64,000 nt of DNA from JAHEZL01 sp046074525 (GCA_046074525.1 JBJTOK010000043.1:62001-126000); one strand, 5' to 3'. Shown: positions 18,177 through 26,634, counted from the stretch's first letter. The notes: generated from the letters alone by a model not told the origin. Numbers and translations: made by a program.

Positions 18177-19532
18177 TTACCTGAACAAATGCGTCACTAA
18201 ATCCTGCGCTTTTGTCAATCTTACAATCCTGATTTTCTTGCCTTTGAGGGAATCCTCATCATTGTATTTAGAAAGAAAAATAGTAGTAAAGCCCATTTTC
18301 TCCGCTTCCTTGATGCGGGCAGCCACATTGCGTACTGCACGGATTTCACCGGATAACCCTATTTCCCCTGCAAAGCAATAAGTACTTGGAATAGGAATAT
18401 CAATGCCGGAAGAAAGAATAGCAGCAACAATAGATAAATCAATGCCTGTATCTTCTGGCTTTATACCTCCGGTGATGTTTAAGAAAACATCCTTCAGCTG
18501 AATTTTAAATCCGCAGCGTTTTTCCAAAACAGCGAGAAGCATATTCAATCGGCGGGTATCAAAGCCGGTTGCAGATCTTTGCGGGGTTCCATAAGCTGCG
18601 GTACTTACCAAAGCCTGCGTTTCTATGAGTAGCGGACGAATGCCTTCCATGGATGCCGAAATAGCTATTCCACTAAGATTTTCTTCGTTATGCGAAAGCA
18701 AAATAGACGAAGGATTTTCCACCACCTTCAATCCGTTTTCCTCCATCTGGTAAATCCCCATCTCATTGGACGGACCGAAACGGTTCTTCGAGCTTCGGAT
18801 GATGCGGTAAATATGATTGCGGTCACCTTCAAAAGCCAACACCACATCTACCAGATGCTCCAGCACCTTGGGACCGGCAATTTGTCCGTCCTTCGTGATA
18901 TGCCCGATTAAAAATGTTGGAATGGATTTTCTTTTGGCAATCAGGGTGATATCATTGGCACATTCCCTTATTTGCGAGATAGTTCCCGGCGCTGAATCTA
19001 ATTTGGAAGTTTGCAGCGTTTGTATGGAATCTATCACTAATAAATCTGGCTCTGTTTTCTGGATATGCTCCAATATCGCTTCCACATTGGTTTCGGGAAG
19101 GATATAAATATTTTCATTGGCTTTTTTGAGTCGGTCGGCCCTGGACTTTATCTGCTGCGGACTTTCCTCACCCGATACATACAACACCTTTTTACCAGGG
19201 AACTGCAGGGCGATCTGGAGCATCAAAGTGGATTTACCTATCCCGGGCTCACCGGTAAACAAAATCACCGATCCGGGAACGAGTCCGTCGCCCAATACGC
19301 GATTCAGCTCGCTGTCGCTAAGTATTATTCTTTCTTTATCTAAAGGTGTGATTTCCTGTAAAAGTGTTGGCGCAACGGCCACCATTCCAGGGATTTTTAC
19401 TGCCGCGTTACTGTTGCCGGTGACTTCTTCTTGGAAAGTGTTCCATTCTCCGCATTGCGGGCATTTTCCCAGCCATTTGGCCGACTGGTTACCGCAGGAA
19501 GAACAAACGAAGGCCGTTTTTAATTTAGCCAT
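18177..19532 (-). CDS. radA: DNA repair protein RadA/Sms
   Basis: 451 residues. An N-terminal C4 zinc finger (CSSCG...CPQCGEW, residues 10-~30), a RecA-like ATPase with Walker A GEPGIGKST, the RadA-specific SSKNRFGPSNE motif, and a C-terminal Lon-like domain (DVFLNITGGIKPEDTGIDLSIV...SSGIDIPIPS). RadA drives branch migration in recombinational repair. The gene is followed upstream on the same strand by a small lipoprotein gene whose stop abuts the radA ATG (0-bp gap), so the two are likely co-transcribed. Length and motifs are typical. Confidence 0.96.
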   Translation of the reverse strand: MAKLKTAFVCSSCGNQSAKWLGKCPQCGEWNTFQEEVTGNSNAAVKIPGMVAVAPTLLQEITPLDKERIILSDSELNRVLGDGLVPGSVILFTGEPGIGKSTLMLQIALQFPGKKVLYVSGEESPQQIKSRADRLKKANENIYILPETNVEAILEHIQKTEPDLLVIDSIQTLQTSKLDSAPGTISQIRECANDITLIAKRKSIPTFLIGHITKDGQIAGPKVLEHLVDVVLAFEGDRNHIYRIIRSSKNRFGPSNEMGIYQMEENGLKVVENPSSILLSHNEENLSGIAISASMEGIRPLLIETQALVSTAAYGTPQRSATGFDTRRLNMLLAVLEKRCGFKIQLKDVFLNITGGIKPEDTGIDLSIVAAILSSGIDIPIPSTYCFAGEIGLSGEIRAVRNVAARIKEAEKMGFTTIFLSKYNDEDSLKGKKIRIVRLTKAQDLVTHLFR

Positions 19533-19922
19533 TTATTGCTTTTTCTCGAACTCGTAATATTGCATCCCGAGGTCATGTCTAAACAAAACCAATTCTGTAG
19601 AGCTCAAGCTGCGAATCTGAAAATCGCCTCTGTAATATTCGCCTCCAGCAGAAGCAAGTCCTTCACCGGTAGTACTAATGGTGTTGTTTTTTATGGAGTA
19701 AGTTCCTCTCTTAAAAACAATAGCTGTATCTCCCGGTTCGGTATGGTAGAGAATCACTTCTGTATCGGTGAATTTCCACTCCTCCGTATATCCTTTTGGA
19801 GTAAAATCAATCAGTTTCCAGGTACCGTCTGTAAGTTTTGCTTTTGTATTTCGCTCACACGAATAAAAAAACACAGCAACCAATGCCAGTATGGAAAAAT
19901 ATGATAAAATGGACCTTTTCAT
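19533..19922 (-). CDS. Small lipocalin-like lipoprotein
   Basis: 129 residues with a lipoprotein signal (FSILALVAVFFYS then Cys22). The mature 107 residues are beta-rich, with a recurring pattern of a GxW start (DGTWKLIDFTPKGYTEEWKF) and alternating hydrophobics reminiscent of the lipocalin-like DUF family found in Bacteroidota. It directly precedes radA on the same strand. No direct function can be given; the fold assignment is tentative. Confidence 0.68.
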   Translation of the reverse strand: MKRSILSYFSILALVAVFFYSCERNTKAKLTDGTWKLIDFTPKGYTEEWKFTDTEVILYHTEPGDTAIVFKRGTYSIKNNTISTTGEGLASAGGEYYRGDFQIRSLSSTELVLFRHDLGMQYYEFEKKQ

Positions 19923-20044
19923 ATGTAGATATTTTTAATTTTTAAGCTTATGTATAAACCGTGCCTGCTGCTCTTCAACTATAAAATTTCCGGCGGATTT
20001 CCATAGAAATTCTGAGTAAAAATATAAATTATTTGGACATGCGC

Positions 20045-20542
20045 CTAAGTCGACTTTTTGATTTTGTTAATTATGTTGGTCGACGAATACCCGTCAATGA
20101 AGCTTAACGACAACACCTTACCGCCGTTTTTCAGCACGTGATCGGCGCCAACAATATCATTGATGGCATAATCACCACCCTTAACCAAAATATCAGGACT
20201 CAATGTTGTAATCAACTTTTGAGGAGTTTCTTCTTCAAAGAAAACAATGAGGTCGATAAAGAAAAATGAAGCAAGCATAGTAGCCCGACTTTCTTCGTTA
20301 TTGATTGGGCGCTCGGGGCCCTTTAACCTGCTCACCGATGCATCGGCATTAAGGCCAAGCACCAGTCGGTTGCCCAAAGCTGCCGCCTCACACAAATAAT
20401 GAATATGACCTTTATGAAGTAAATCGAAACAACCGTTGGTGAAAACCACTTTATCCCCTTCATTTTGCCAGGCTTGTATACGGTTTTTTGCTCCTGAAAG
20501 AGAAACTATCTTGTTTTCAATTTTTTGAAGCGAGGGATTCAC
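20045..20542 (-). CDS. rfaE2: D-glycero-beta-D-manno-heptose 1-phosphate adenylyltransferase
   Basis: 165 residues, matching the C-terminal half of HldE as a stand-alone enzyme. The cytidylyltransferase-like HxGH motif is in FTNGCFDLLHKGHIHYL, with the RLKGPERPINNEESRATML block and KGGDYAINDIVGADHV toward the C-terminus. It adenylates heptose 1-phosphate on the way to ADP-heptose for the lipopolysaccharide core. Its start abuts the panD stop (20542/20543), so it is translated from the panC-panD unit. The GT9 gene at 36954 could use ADP-heptose, an indirect link only. Confidence 0.9.
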   Translation of the reverse strand: MNPSLQKIENKIVSLSGAKNRIQAWQNEGDKVVFTNGCFDLLHKGHIHYLCEAAALGNRLVLGLNADASVSRLKGPERPINNEESRATMLASFFFIDLIVFFEEETPQKLITTLSPDILVKGGDYAINDIVGADHVLKNGGKVLSLSFIDGYSSTNIINKIKKST

Positions 20543-20893
20543 TTATTTCAGTTTGTTGGTGGCTGTATCCGGGAAGATGATGGTAGGTTTGAAAGTCCTC
20601 GCCTCTTCATCGGTCAATAAAGTATAGGAGATAATAATGATGATATCTCCTACAACCACTTTACGTGCCGCCGGACCGTTGAGGCAAACTTCACCACTGT
20701 CCCTTTTTCCTTTGATGACGTAAGTTTCCAGGCGCTCACCATTGTTGAGGTTTACTACCTGTACTTTCTGACCTTCAAGGATATTAGCAGCATCCATCAA
20801 TGTTTCATCAATAGTGATGCTGCCTATGTAATTTACATCGGCCTGGGTAACTTTTACCTGATGTATTTTTGATTTGAGAAACTCAGTTAACAT
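20543..20893 (-). CDS. panD: Aspartate 1-decarboxylase precursor
   Basis: 116 residues. The self-processing Gly24-Ser25 site lies in DVNYIGSITID; cleavage there makes the pyruvoyl cofactor. Downstream blocks NGERLETYVIKGKRDSGEVCLNGPAA are typical. The enzyme makes beta-alanine from aspartate for pantothenate and CoA synthesis. It lies 9 bp after panC on the same strand, and rfaE2 follows without a gap, so panC-panD-rfaE2 forms an operon. Confidence 0.96.
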   Translation of the reverse strand: MLTEFLKSKIHQVKVTQADVNYIGSITIDETLMDAANILEGQKVQVVNLNNGERLETYVIKGKRDSGEVCLNGPAARKVVVGDIIIIISYTLLTDEEARTFKPTIIFPDTATNKLK

Positions 20894-20902
20894 GCGCCAA
20901 AA

Positions 20903-21748
20903 TTAAGAAGAAATAATCACATTGTCGATCAACCTCACTTTTCCTGAAAAAGCAGCCACACAAACCACTGCCGGAACTCCTTTTTTCAGTTCGGAAATAA
21001 CCTCAAGTGTTTGTGCATCAACTATTTCTAGATATTCCAATTGCAGATCTCGGGAAGAAAAAAAATCTTTTATGGCCTCCTGCTTCAACATTTGGGTATC
21101 CCGGATGGCCTGTGCTTTATCACGAATAGAAAAGAGTGCCTGGGAAATTTTGAGTGCATTTTGCTTTTCGGAATCCGACAGGCGGGCATTTCGTGAACTC
21201 ATCGCTAAACCAGAAGTCTCTCTTACTGTGGGAGAAGGGACGATTTCAATTTCAGGGAATTTCTGTGCGGCCAGCATCTGCACTATGGCCAGCTGCTGGA
21301 AATCCTTTTGTCCGAAATAAGCCCTATTGGCTGGTACCACCTGAAAAAGCAATGAGACTATATTCACCATGCCTTTGAAGTGTCCCGGACGGAATTCCCC
21401 CTCCAAAACCCTGTCAACCCCTTTTAATTCAAGATCGACATTCACTATATCATTTACAAAATCATCTGCCGGAATAAAAAGTACATCACAGTCATTCTTT
21501 TCTAAAAGGGCGATATCTCCTTTTTCGTCTTTCGGATACAAACGAAAATCTTCGGGATTGTTGAATTGCGTAGGGTTGACAAAAATACTACAGATAGTAA
21601 TATCGTTGTTTTTCACCGATTCTCTAACAAGAGAGGCGTGCCCATCATGAAGGTAGCCCATTGTAGGAACAAAACCGATGCTTTTGCCTTCGTTCCTGTA
21701 CGCCTCTATCAAGGCCTCCATTTCTTTTCGTTTCCTTACAACTAGCAT
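20903..21748 (-). CDS. panC: Pantothenate synthetase
   Basis: 281 residues. The nucleotidyltransferase motif GFVPTMGYLHDGHASL (HDGH) and the KMSKS-like region SGLAMSSRNARLS are both present, with FVNPTQFNNPEDFRLYP in between. It condenses pantoate and beta-alanine using ATP. It is the first gene of panC-panD-rfaE2 and is divergent from the GT5-like gene, sharing a 190-bp A+T-rich spacer. Confidence 0.96.
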   Translation of the reverse strand: MLVVRKRKEMEALIEAYRNEGKSIGFVPTMGYLHDGHASLVRESVKNNDITICSIFVNPTQFNNPEDFRLYPKDEKGDIALLEKNDCDVLFIPADDFVNDIVNVDLELKGVDRVLEGEFRPGHFKGMVNIVSLLFQVVPANRAYFGQKDFQQLAIVQMLAAQKFPEIEIVPSPTVRETSGLAMSSRNARLSDSEKQNALKISQALFSIRDKAQAIRDTQMLKQEAIKDFFSSRDLQLEYLEIVDAQTLEVISELKKGVPAVVCVAAFSGKVRLIDNVIISS

Positions 21749-21939
21749 TTCTTAAGGGTAAAAGGGCGGTAAAGGTAAAATAAATATGACGCTATTTCCC
21801 TTTAGTGTTGAATCTTAGCCAGATTTTTCCTATTTTCGCGTAGAATTTTACTCGTCTAATTTGTAAGAGCCGTCCTTTAAAGTTCATTTCCATAAGTCTC
21901 TTTACAAATTAGTTATCGCGAGTGGTTAAAGCAGCTGTA

Positions 21940-22767
21940 ATGAAGAAACCAAGAGTTTTATTTGTATCACAGGAGATGATACCTTATCACGAAGAGTCGG
22001 AAATTGCATCTGTAGCCAGATATCTCCCTCACGGCATTCAGCAAAAAGGAAAAGAAATCCGCGTTTTCATGCCGCGCTTCGGGTGCATCAACGAACGCAG
22101 AAATCAATTACATGAAGTTATCCGATTGTCGGGAATGAACCTGATCATCGATGATTCCGATCATCCTCTTTTAATTAAGGTAGCCTCTATACAGCCTGCA
22201 AGAATGCAGGTGTATTTCATCGACAACGATGAATATTTCGAAAGAAAATACGGGTTAAGGGATAAAGCCGGCAAACTCTACGCCGATAATGACGAAAGAT
22301 CAATCTTCTTTTGCCGTGGTGTACTGGAAACCGTGAAAAAACTAGGCTGGTCGCCGGATATCATCCACTGTCATGGATGGATGACAGCACTGGTGCCTTT
22401 GTACATCAAGAAGGTATTTAATGAGGATCCTATTTTTGAGAATTCAAAAGTGATCTACTCAGTATACAATGAAGGTTTTGAAAAAACCCTTGATAAGCGC
22501 TATGCTGAAAAGGCAGTGATTGACGGGGTAAACATCAAAAACCTGAAGGCCGCAACCACACCTGATTTTGAAAGCCTCAACAAACTAGGCATGGAATGGT
22601 CGGATGCTGTGGTTAAGGGCAGTGAAACGCTGGATCCTAAAATGAATAAGTACATCAATTCGTTGAAAAAACCAACGCTGGAATACTTTAACAAGGACGA
22701 ATACGTTGATCAATACAATAAATTTTATGACGCTGTTCTTGAAGAAGAAACAGTAGAAACAAACTAG
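21940..22767 (+). CDS. Short GT5 (glycogen/starch synthase) N-terminal-domain protein
   Basis: 275 residues from ATG 21940; an in-frame GTG 18 bp upstream is possible. The sequence is the N-terminal Rossmann domain of GT5 glycogen synthases: VLFVSQEMIPYHEESEIASVARYLPHG, a block FMPRFGCINERRNQLHEVIRL, and PDIIHCHGWMTALVPLY. A full GT5 enzyme has about 480 residues; the C-terminal domain that binds the nucleotide-sugar is absent. The N-terminal K-x-G-G-L-A motif that normally binds ADP-glucose reads HEESEIASV, lacking Gly-Gly. Stand-alone versions next to panC are a recurring Bacteroidota arrangement as far as I recall. Catalysis alone is unlikely; a regulatory or partner role is inferred. Confidence 0.8.
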   Translation: MKKPRVLFVSQEMIPYHEESEIASVARYLPHGIQQKGKEIRVFMPRFGCINERRNQLHEVIRLSGMNLIIDDSDHPLLIKVASIQPARMQVYFIDNDEYFERKYGLRDKAGKLYADNDERSIFFCRGVLETVKKLGWSPDIIHCHGWMTALVPLYIKKVFNEDPIFENSKVIYSVYNEGFEKTLDKRYAEKAVIDGVNIKNLKAATTPDFESLNKLGMEWSDAVVKGSETLDPKMNKYINSLKKPTLEYFNKDEYVDQYNKFYDAVLEEETVETN

Positions 22768-22769
22768 TA

Positions 22770-24047
22770 ATGATCCGTATATCTCTCCGCCCCCTGGGGC
22801 TTGCAGCAATATTTTCCCTGGCATTGATCGTTCAATCCTGTAAAAAGGAAAGCAATGTTGGTTCCACCCTCATCCCTGATGACGATATACTTGACGCTAT
22901 CCTCACAGATACTTTTACTATCGAGGCACATACAGAGCTGGCCGACTATCTCAATAGCGAACTCTATCCGCCAAGCACCTTCGGTGAATTCAACGATCCG
23001 GATTTTGGCATTACAAATGCACAATTTTTCAGTCAGGTTGTTTTATCCCAGTTCAATGTTTCTTTCGGAGCAAGTCCGGAGCTTGATTCCGTAATTCTTT
23101 CTATCGATATAGACACTACCTATGGCCAGAAAGGCGGCCAAAGCACCGTCAAAGTTTACCAACTGGATGAGGCCATGACAGCCACTAAATATTACTCGAC
23201 AGATTCAGTAAAATACTCTAAGGAAATCGGTAGTGGTACAATAAATACTGACACCGGCACTGTAAAGATAAATCTGAGCAAGTCTTTCGGGGAGTTTATC
23301 CTGAATGCCAGCAGCACTGATCTGGGAAGCAAAAGTGCCTTTACCGCATACCTCTTCGGCCTTACAATGAAGGCAATACCCACCAGTTTAAATGCAGGAG
23401 AGGGGACGCTCTATGTTTTCGATCCAGAGAAGGTAAAAATTACGCTTTACTATCACAATGGCAGTACAAATAACACTTTCGATTTGAAGATCCCTTCGTC
23501 CGTAAGACATTTTGTAAAGAGCACACACAATTTCTCAGGTGCCACCGATTTAGCTAACCAATTGATGGATTCCACACTCGGGAAAGACCAACTTTTCCTG
23601 AAGTGGGCAGGGACAAAGGTATCAATCCGCTTCCCATACATCAACGACTGGGTGAAAGACAAAAAAGTATTCATCCACCGTGCTGAACTGGTTTTACCAA
23701 TAAAAAGCGGAAGCAACAATACTTATCCTGCGCCAACCGGAACATGGTTGTATAAGGATACTGCGCACATTTTTTACCAGATTCCCGATTATGCTGATGT
23801 AAATCACAAAGGAATGATCAGCTCAGAACCTGGGGCAACTTACGGAGGAGGCCTGTCGAACGGAGAATACCGTTTCCTGATTACAAGATATCTCCAGAAT
23901 AAAATAAGTCTCGGAGAAAGCTCCACCAGATTGCTACTTACCGTAGGTTCTAATTCCACCATCCCGGGAAGAATATTATTGAATGGGACCAACCCGACCA
24001 ACCCAAATAGAATAAAGCTTTTGGTATATTACTCCATCGCTAAATAA
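22770..24047 (+). CDS. DUF4270 family lipoprotein
   Basis: 425 residues with a lipoprotein signal (LAAIFSLALIVQS then Cys24) followed by the family-typical N-terminus KKESNVGSTLIPDDDILDA. The body is beta-rich (for example PELDSVILSIDIDTTYGQKG and KVFIHRAELVLPIKSGSNN) and ends in a conserved region FLITRYLQNKIS...PGRILLNGTNPTNPNRIKLLVYYS. DUF4270 proteins are restricted to Bacteroidota and have no assigned function. It begins 2 bp after the GT5-like stop, so the pair is co-translated, and the transcript should end at the hairpin at 24074-24104. Confidence 0.88.
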   Translation: MIRISLRPLGLAAIFSLALIVQSCKKESNVGSTLIPDDDILDAILTDTFTIEAHTELADYLNSELYPPSTFGEFNDPDFGITNAQFFSQVVLSQFNVSFGASPELDSVILSIDIDTTYGQKGGQSTVKVYQLDEAMTATKYYSTDSVKYSKEIGSGTINTDTGTVKINLSKSFGEFILNASSTDLGSKSAFTAYLFGLTMKAIPTSLNAGEGTLYVFDPEKVKITLYYHNGSTNNTFDLKIPSSVRHFVKSTHNFSGATDLANQLMDSTLGKDQLFLKWAGTKVSIRFPYINDWVKDKKVFIHRAELVLPIKSGSNNTYPAPTGTWLYKDTAHIFYQIPDYADVNHKGMISSEPGATYGGGLSNGEYRFLITRYLQNKISLGESSTRLLLTVGSNSTIPGRILLNGTNPTNPNRIKLLVYYSIAK

Positions 24048-24073
24048 TACGCTGCGACGAAAAATATGGACAT

Positions 24074-24104
24074 AAAAAATCCCGCCTTTTGAGCGGGATT
24101 TTTA
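24074..24104. terminator. Bidirectional terminator between DUF4270 and sod genes
   Basis: The arms AAAAAATCCCGC and GCGGGATTTTT pair around a short CTTTTGA loop and are followed by T-runs on the plus strand (and A-run on the other side), so the hairpin can stop transcripts from both convergent genes. Confidence 0.85.
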
Positions 24105-24122
24105 TTTTAATCTTTTTGCGTA

Positions 24123-24731
24123 CTACTTCTTCGCTGCAGCGTAAAGCTCAGCAACTTTTTTCCAGTTGATCACATTGAAAAAACCAGCGATATAATCTGG
24201 TCTTCTGTTTTGGTACTTGAGGTAGTAAGCATGCTCCCAAACATCAAGTCCGAGGATAGGTGTGCCCTTAACATCAGCAACATCCATCAGCGGATTGTCC
24301 TGGTTTGGGGTAGAAGACACGACGAGTTTTCCGTCTTTAACACTTAACCAAGCCCAGCCAGATCCGAAACGGGTAGCCGCAGCATTGGAAAATTCTGTTT
24401 TGAAAGCATCAAAAGAACCGAAAGCGGCGTTGATAGCTTCAGCCAATTCACCTGTAGGAGTTCCTCCGCCATTTGGCGACAATAACTCCCAAAAGAGAGA
24501 GTGATTGTAGAACCCACCACCATTGTTGCGCACCACAGGGGCGGCGGTAGAGATGGTTTTCAGTATTTCTTCAATAGATTTTGCTTCAAGAGGTGTACCA
24601 GCAATAGCATTGTTCAGATTAGTAGTATATGCATTGTGGTGTTTACCATGGTGAATTTCCATTGTTTTCGCATCAATATGCGGTTCCAAAGCATCATATG
24701 CGTAAGGAAGATCAGGTAGTTTAAAAGCCAT
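24123..24731 (-). CDS. sod: Superoxide dismutase, Fe/Mn type
   Basis: 202 residues from ATG 24731 (MAFKLPDLPYAYDALEPHID); the longer frame adds an unlikely leader. Metal ligands are present: His in MEIHHGKHHNAYTTNL, His in NGGGFYNHSLFWELL, and Asp/His in LGLDVWEHAYYLKYQN. The mixed signature does not clearly discriminate Fe from Mn. It removes superoxide in the cytoplasm; there is no export signal. It is monocistronic between the terminator at 24074 and its own upstream promoter-like element. Confidence 0.95.
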   Translation of the reverse strand: MAFKLPDLPYAYDALEPHIDAKTMEIHHGKHHNAYTTNLNNAIAGTPLEAKSIEEILKTISTAAPVVRNNGGGFYNHSLFWELLSPNGGGTPTGELAEAINAAFGSFDAFKTEFSNAAATRFGSGWAWLSVKDGKLVVSSTPNQDNPLMDVADVKGTPILGLDVWEHAYYLKYQNRRPDYIAGFFNVINWKKVAELYAAAKK

Positions 24732-24752
24732 AAAGTTATTTTTAGAATCTTT

Positions 24753-24760
24753 CAAATGTA
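24753..24760 (-). promoter_or_regulatory. -7 element upstream of sod
   Basis: On the minus strand the 8-mer TACATTTG matches the Bacteroidota -7 consensus TAnnTTTG and lies about 20 bases before the sod ATG. No clear -33 TTTG is seen at the expected distance. Confidence 0.35.
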
Positions 24761-24796
24761 ACAAAAGATGATTAAAAGAAGATTATTTGAAAATTA

Positions 24797-24829
24797 TTTG
24801 ATGGAAATTAAAATTATTTAATAATTTTG
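24797..24829 (+). promoter_or_regulatory. Promoter of the Ala/Thr-rich lipoprotein gene
   Basis: TTTG (24797-24800) and TAATTTTG (24822-24829) are separated by 21 bases, matching the Bacteroidota sigma-A consensus TTTG-N~20-TAnnTTTG. It is 34 bases upstream of the lipoprotein ATG. Confidence 0.6.
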
Positions 24830-24863
24830 CGCCGTAAGTGAATTTAATCTTAAAACGTTGAAC

Positions 24864-25061
24864 ATGAAAAATGTAACTAAATTTTTGTTGGGAGCTGCTG
24901 TTGTAGTTCTTGCATCTTGTGGTGGCGAAGCTACTACTGCTGAAGGTACAGCTACTGATTCTGCTGCTGTTACTACTGAAGCTACAGCTACTGAAGCTAC
25001 TACTTCTGCAGCTGATTCTGCTGCTACTACAGCTCCAGCTGATTCTGCTGCTCACCAGTAG
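24864..25061 (+). CDS. Ala/Thr-rich low-complexity mini-lipoprotein
   Basis: 65 residues. A clear lipoprotein signal (FLLGAAVVVLAS then Cys19, followed by GG) leads into about 45 residues made almost only of Ala, Thr, Glu, Ser and Asp, with repeated units like ATEATT and ADSAATTA. Codons are nearly all GCT, ACT and GCA, so the DNA itself is a loose tandem GCT/ACT repeat. The promoter at 24797-24829 and the terminator at 25096-25125 frame it, supporting a real, singly transcribed gene. Similar small Ala/Thr/Ser lipoproteins occur in Bacteroidota; function unknown. An alternative start 6 bp upstream (TTG) is less likely. Confidence 0.75.
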   Translation: MKNVTKFLLGAAVVVLASCGGEATTAEGTATDSAAVTTEATATEATTSAADSAATTAPADSAAHQ

Positions 25062-25095
25062 TAGATGCTCTCGAAAGAGAAACAAGCAAAAAGTT

Positions 25096-25125
25096 AAATC
25101 CCGACATAGTCGGGATTTTCTTTTT
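25096..25125 (+). terminator. Rho-independent terminator
   Basis: A 10-bp perfect stem, AAATCCCGAC with GTCGGGATTT, has an ATA loop and a T-rich tail. It ends the mini-lipoprotein transcript 35 bp after the stop codon. Confidence 0.85.
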
Positions 25126-25206
25126 TACAGCTGTTCCGTAGATCTCCTTTTTACTTTCCCCCAAATCCTCCAAAAACAATCTTCCGCTATAAAATACAAT
25201 CTCAGG

Positions 25207-25303
25207 AATGGGCCGCTAACTTCCTGCGGAGGCCCGAGCCAAGGTTTGGGCCTGCGATGGCGGAAGTGAAATTTCGGGATACCTTTTGTTTCAAGACAAA
25301 AGG
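25207..25303. repeat. Dispersed intergenic repeat A, copy 1 (short form)
   Basis: The core at 25207-25263 matches 45707-45763 at 46 of 57 positions, 30 of the first 34. It contains GGCCC/GGGCC arms. After it, CCTTTTGT (25282-25289) and ACAAAAGG (25296-25303) form an 8-bp hairpin with loop TTCAAG, the same loop as in copy 2. The central hairpin segment of copy 2 is missing. The rest of the 25062-25360 spacer holds the two terminators and no ORF that looks real. Confidence 0.7.
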
Positions 25304-25311
25304 CATCAAAT

Positions 25312-25338
25312 AAAAAACCCCGCTTTGGCGGGGTTTTT
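25312..25338. terminator. pgk terminator, bidirectional
   Basis: The stem AAAAACCCCGC/GCGGGGTTTTT has a TTTG loop and is flanked by A- and T-runs. It lies 23 bp past the pgk stop on the minus strand. Confidence 0.85.
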
Positions 25339-25360
25339 CTAATATCTAAAAAATGAAAAA

Positions 25361-26554
25361 TTAATTCTTCAAAATCGCATCCACTCCCGGCAAAACCTGC
25401 CCTTCCAGGTATTCCAGCATAGCGCCGCCGCCCGTGCTGATATAACTCACTTTATCTGCCAGGTTATACTTATTGATAGCAGCAACTGAATCACCACCGC
25501 CAATCAAGGAGAAAGCACCTTTAGCAGTAGCTTTCACAATGGCATCAGCAACAGATTTGGTGCCTTTTTCAAATTTTTCCATTTCGAAAACACCAACCGG
25601 ACCATTCCACAAAATGGTTCCAGCGTTTTCAATAGCACTGGCAAATAGCTTATTGGTCTCTGGACCAACATCCAAACCTTGCCATCCGTCAGGAATATTA
25701 TTATTTGGTGAAAAACCGGTTTTCGCTTCGTTAGAAAAGTCATCTGCGATCACACAGTCCACAGGTAAAACCAATTTCACACCTTTCTGCTCAGCCTTCT
25801 TCACTACATCCAAGGCCGTTTGCAAGTAATCTTCTTCAACTTTGGAGTTTCCCACTTTTCCACCTTGTGCTTTCGCGAAAGTATAACCCATACCGCCACC
25901 GATAATCAAAACATCCACTTTATCAAGCAGCTGGTTGATGATAGAGATTTTAGAAGACACTTTTGATCCGCCCATAATGGCTGTCAATGGGGCCTTTCCC
26001 GTTTTTAAAGCCTTGTCGATGCTTTCCAGCTCACCAGCCAGCAGCAATCCGAACATTTTATCTTTAGGGAAGAATTTAGCAACAATAGTAGTAGAAGCAT
26101 GGGCTCGGTGAGCAGTACCGAAAGCATCGTTCACATAGCAATCACCCAAATCCGCCAGTTTTTTTGAGAAGGCCTCATCACCAGCCTCTTCTTCTTTGTA
26201 GAAACGTAGGTTCTCCAGCAACAATACTTCGCCCGCTTGCAAATCAGCGGCCATTGTTTTGGCCTGCTCGCCGATACAATCATCAGCAAATTTCACTTTT
26301 TTACCTAGCGCTTTTTCAAGGGTTGGAATGACATGCTTCATTGAGAATGCAGCCTCTGGTCCTTTTTTCGGACGGCCAAGGTGCGACATCAGGATAACTG
26401 AGCCTCCTTTTTCAAGAATCAGTTTTATGGTTGGCATCGACAAACGGATGCGGGTATCATCGGTAACATTAAAATGCTCATCGAAAGGAACATTAAAATC
26501 AACTCTTACAAGAGCTTTCTTGCCTTTAAAATCATAATCTCTGACTGTTTTCAT
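25361..26554 (-). CDS. pgk: Phosphoglycerate kinase
   Basis: 397 residues from ATG 26554 (MKTVRDYDFKGKKALVRVDFNVP). The substrate-binding RVDFNVP, the LMSHLGRPKKGPE region, AIMGGSKVSSKI and the C-terminal nucleotide-binding GGGDSVAAINKY with STGGGAMLEYLEG are all intact. It transfers phosphate from 1,3-bisphosphoglycerate to ADP in glycolysis. The gene stands alone: a terminator follows it at 25312-25338 and a -7-like TACATTTG lies 31 bp upstream of its start. Confidence 0.97.
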   Translation of the reverse strand: MKTVRDYDFKGKKALVRVDFNVPFDEHFNVTDDTRIRLSMPTIKLILEKGGSVILMSHLGRPKKGPEAAFSMKHVIPTLEKALGKKVKFADDCIGEQAKTMAADLQAGEVLLLENLRFYKEEEAGDEAFSKKLADLGDCYVNDAFGTAHRAHASTTIVAKFFPKDKMFGLLLAGELESIDKALKTGKAPLTAIMGGSKVSSKISIINQLLDKVDVLIIGGGMGYTFAKAQGGKVGNSKVEEDYLQTALDVVKKAEQKGVKLVLPVDCVIADDFSNEAKTGFSPNNNIPDGWQGLDVGPETNKLFASAIENAGTILWNGPVGVFEMEKFEKGTKSVADAIVKATAKGAFSLIGGGDSVAAINKYNLADKVSYISTGGGAMLEYLEGQVLPGVDAILKN

Positions 26555-26584
26555 CGGGTATATCTTTTTCTGTTTAAGTAATCC

Positions 26585-26624
26585 CAAATGTAAGCAAAAG
26601 CCCGTTATTTTTTTAATACTTTTG
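26585..26624. promoter_or_regulatory. Divergent -7 elements for pgk and holB
   Basis: On the minus strand TACATTTG (26585-26592) lies 30 bases before the pgk ATG. On the plus strand TACTTTTG (26617-26624) lies 10 bases before the holB ATG. Both match TAnnTTTG; the -33 boxes are not clear. An AAGGAG stretch (26625-26630) just before the holB ATG could act as a ribosome-binding site, which is uncommon in this window. Confidence 0.4.
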
Positions 26625-26634
26625 AAGGAGAGTC

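Noticed and set aside
24910..25060. Repeating GCT/ACT units that could be taken for a CRISPR or VNTR array
   Set aside because: Repeats are 3-9 bp, imperfect, and lie wholly in the reading frame of the mini-lipoprotein. There are no spacers.
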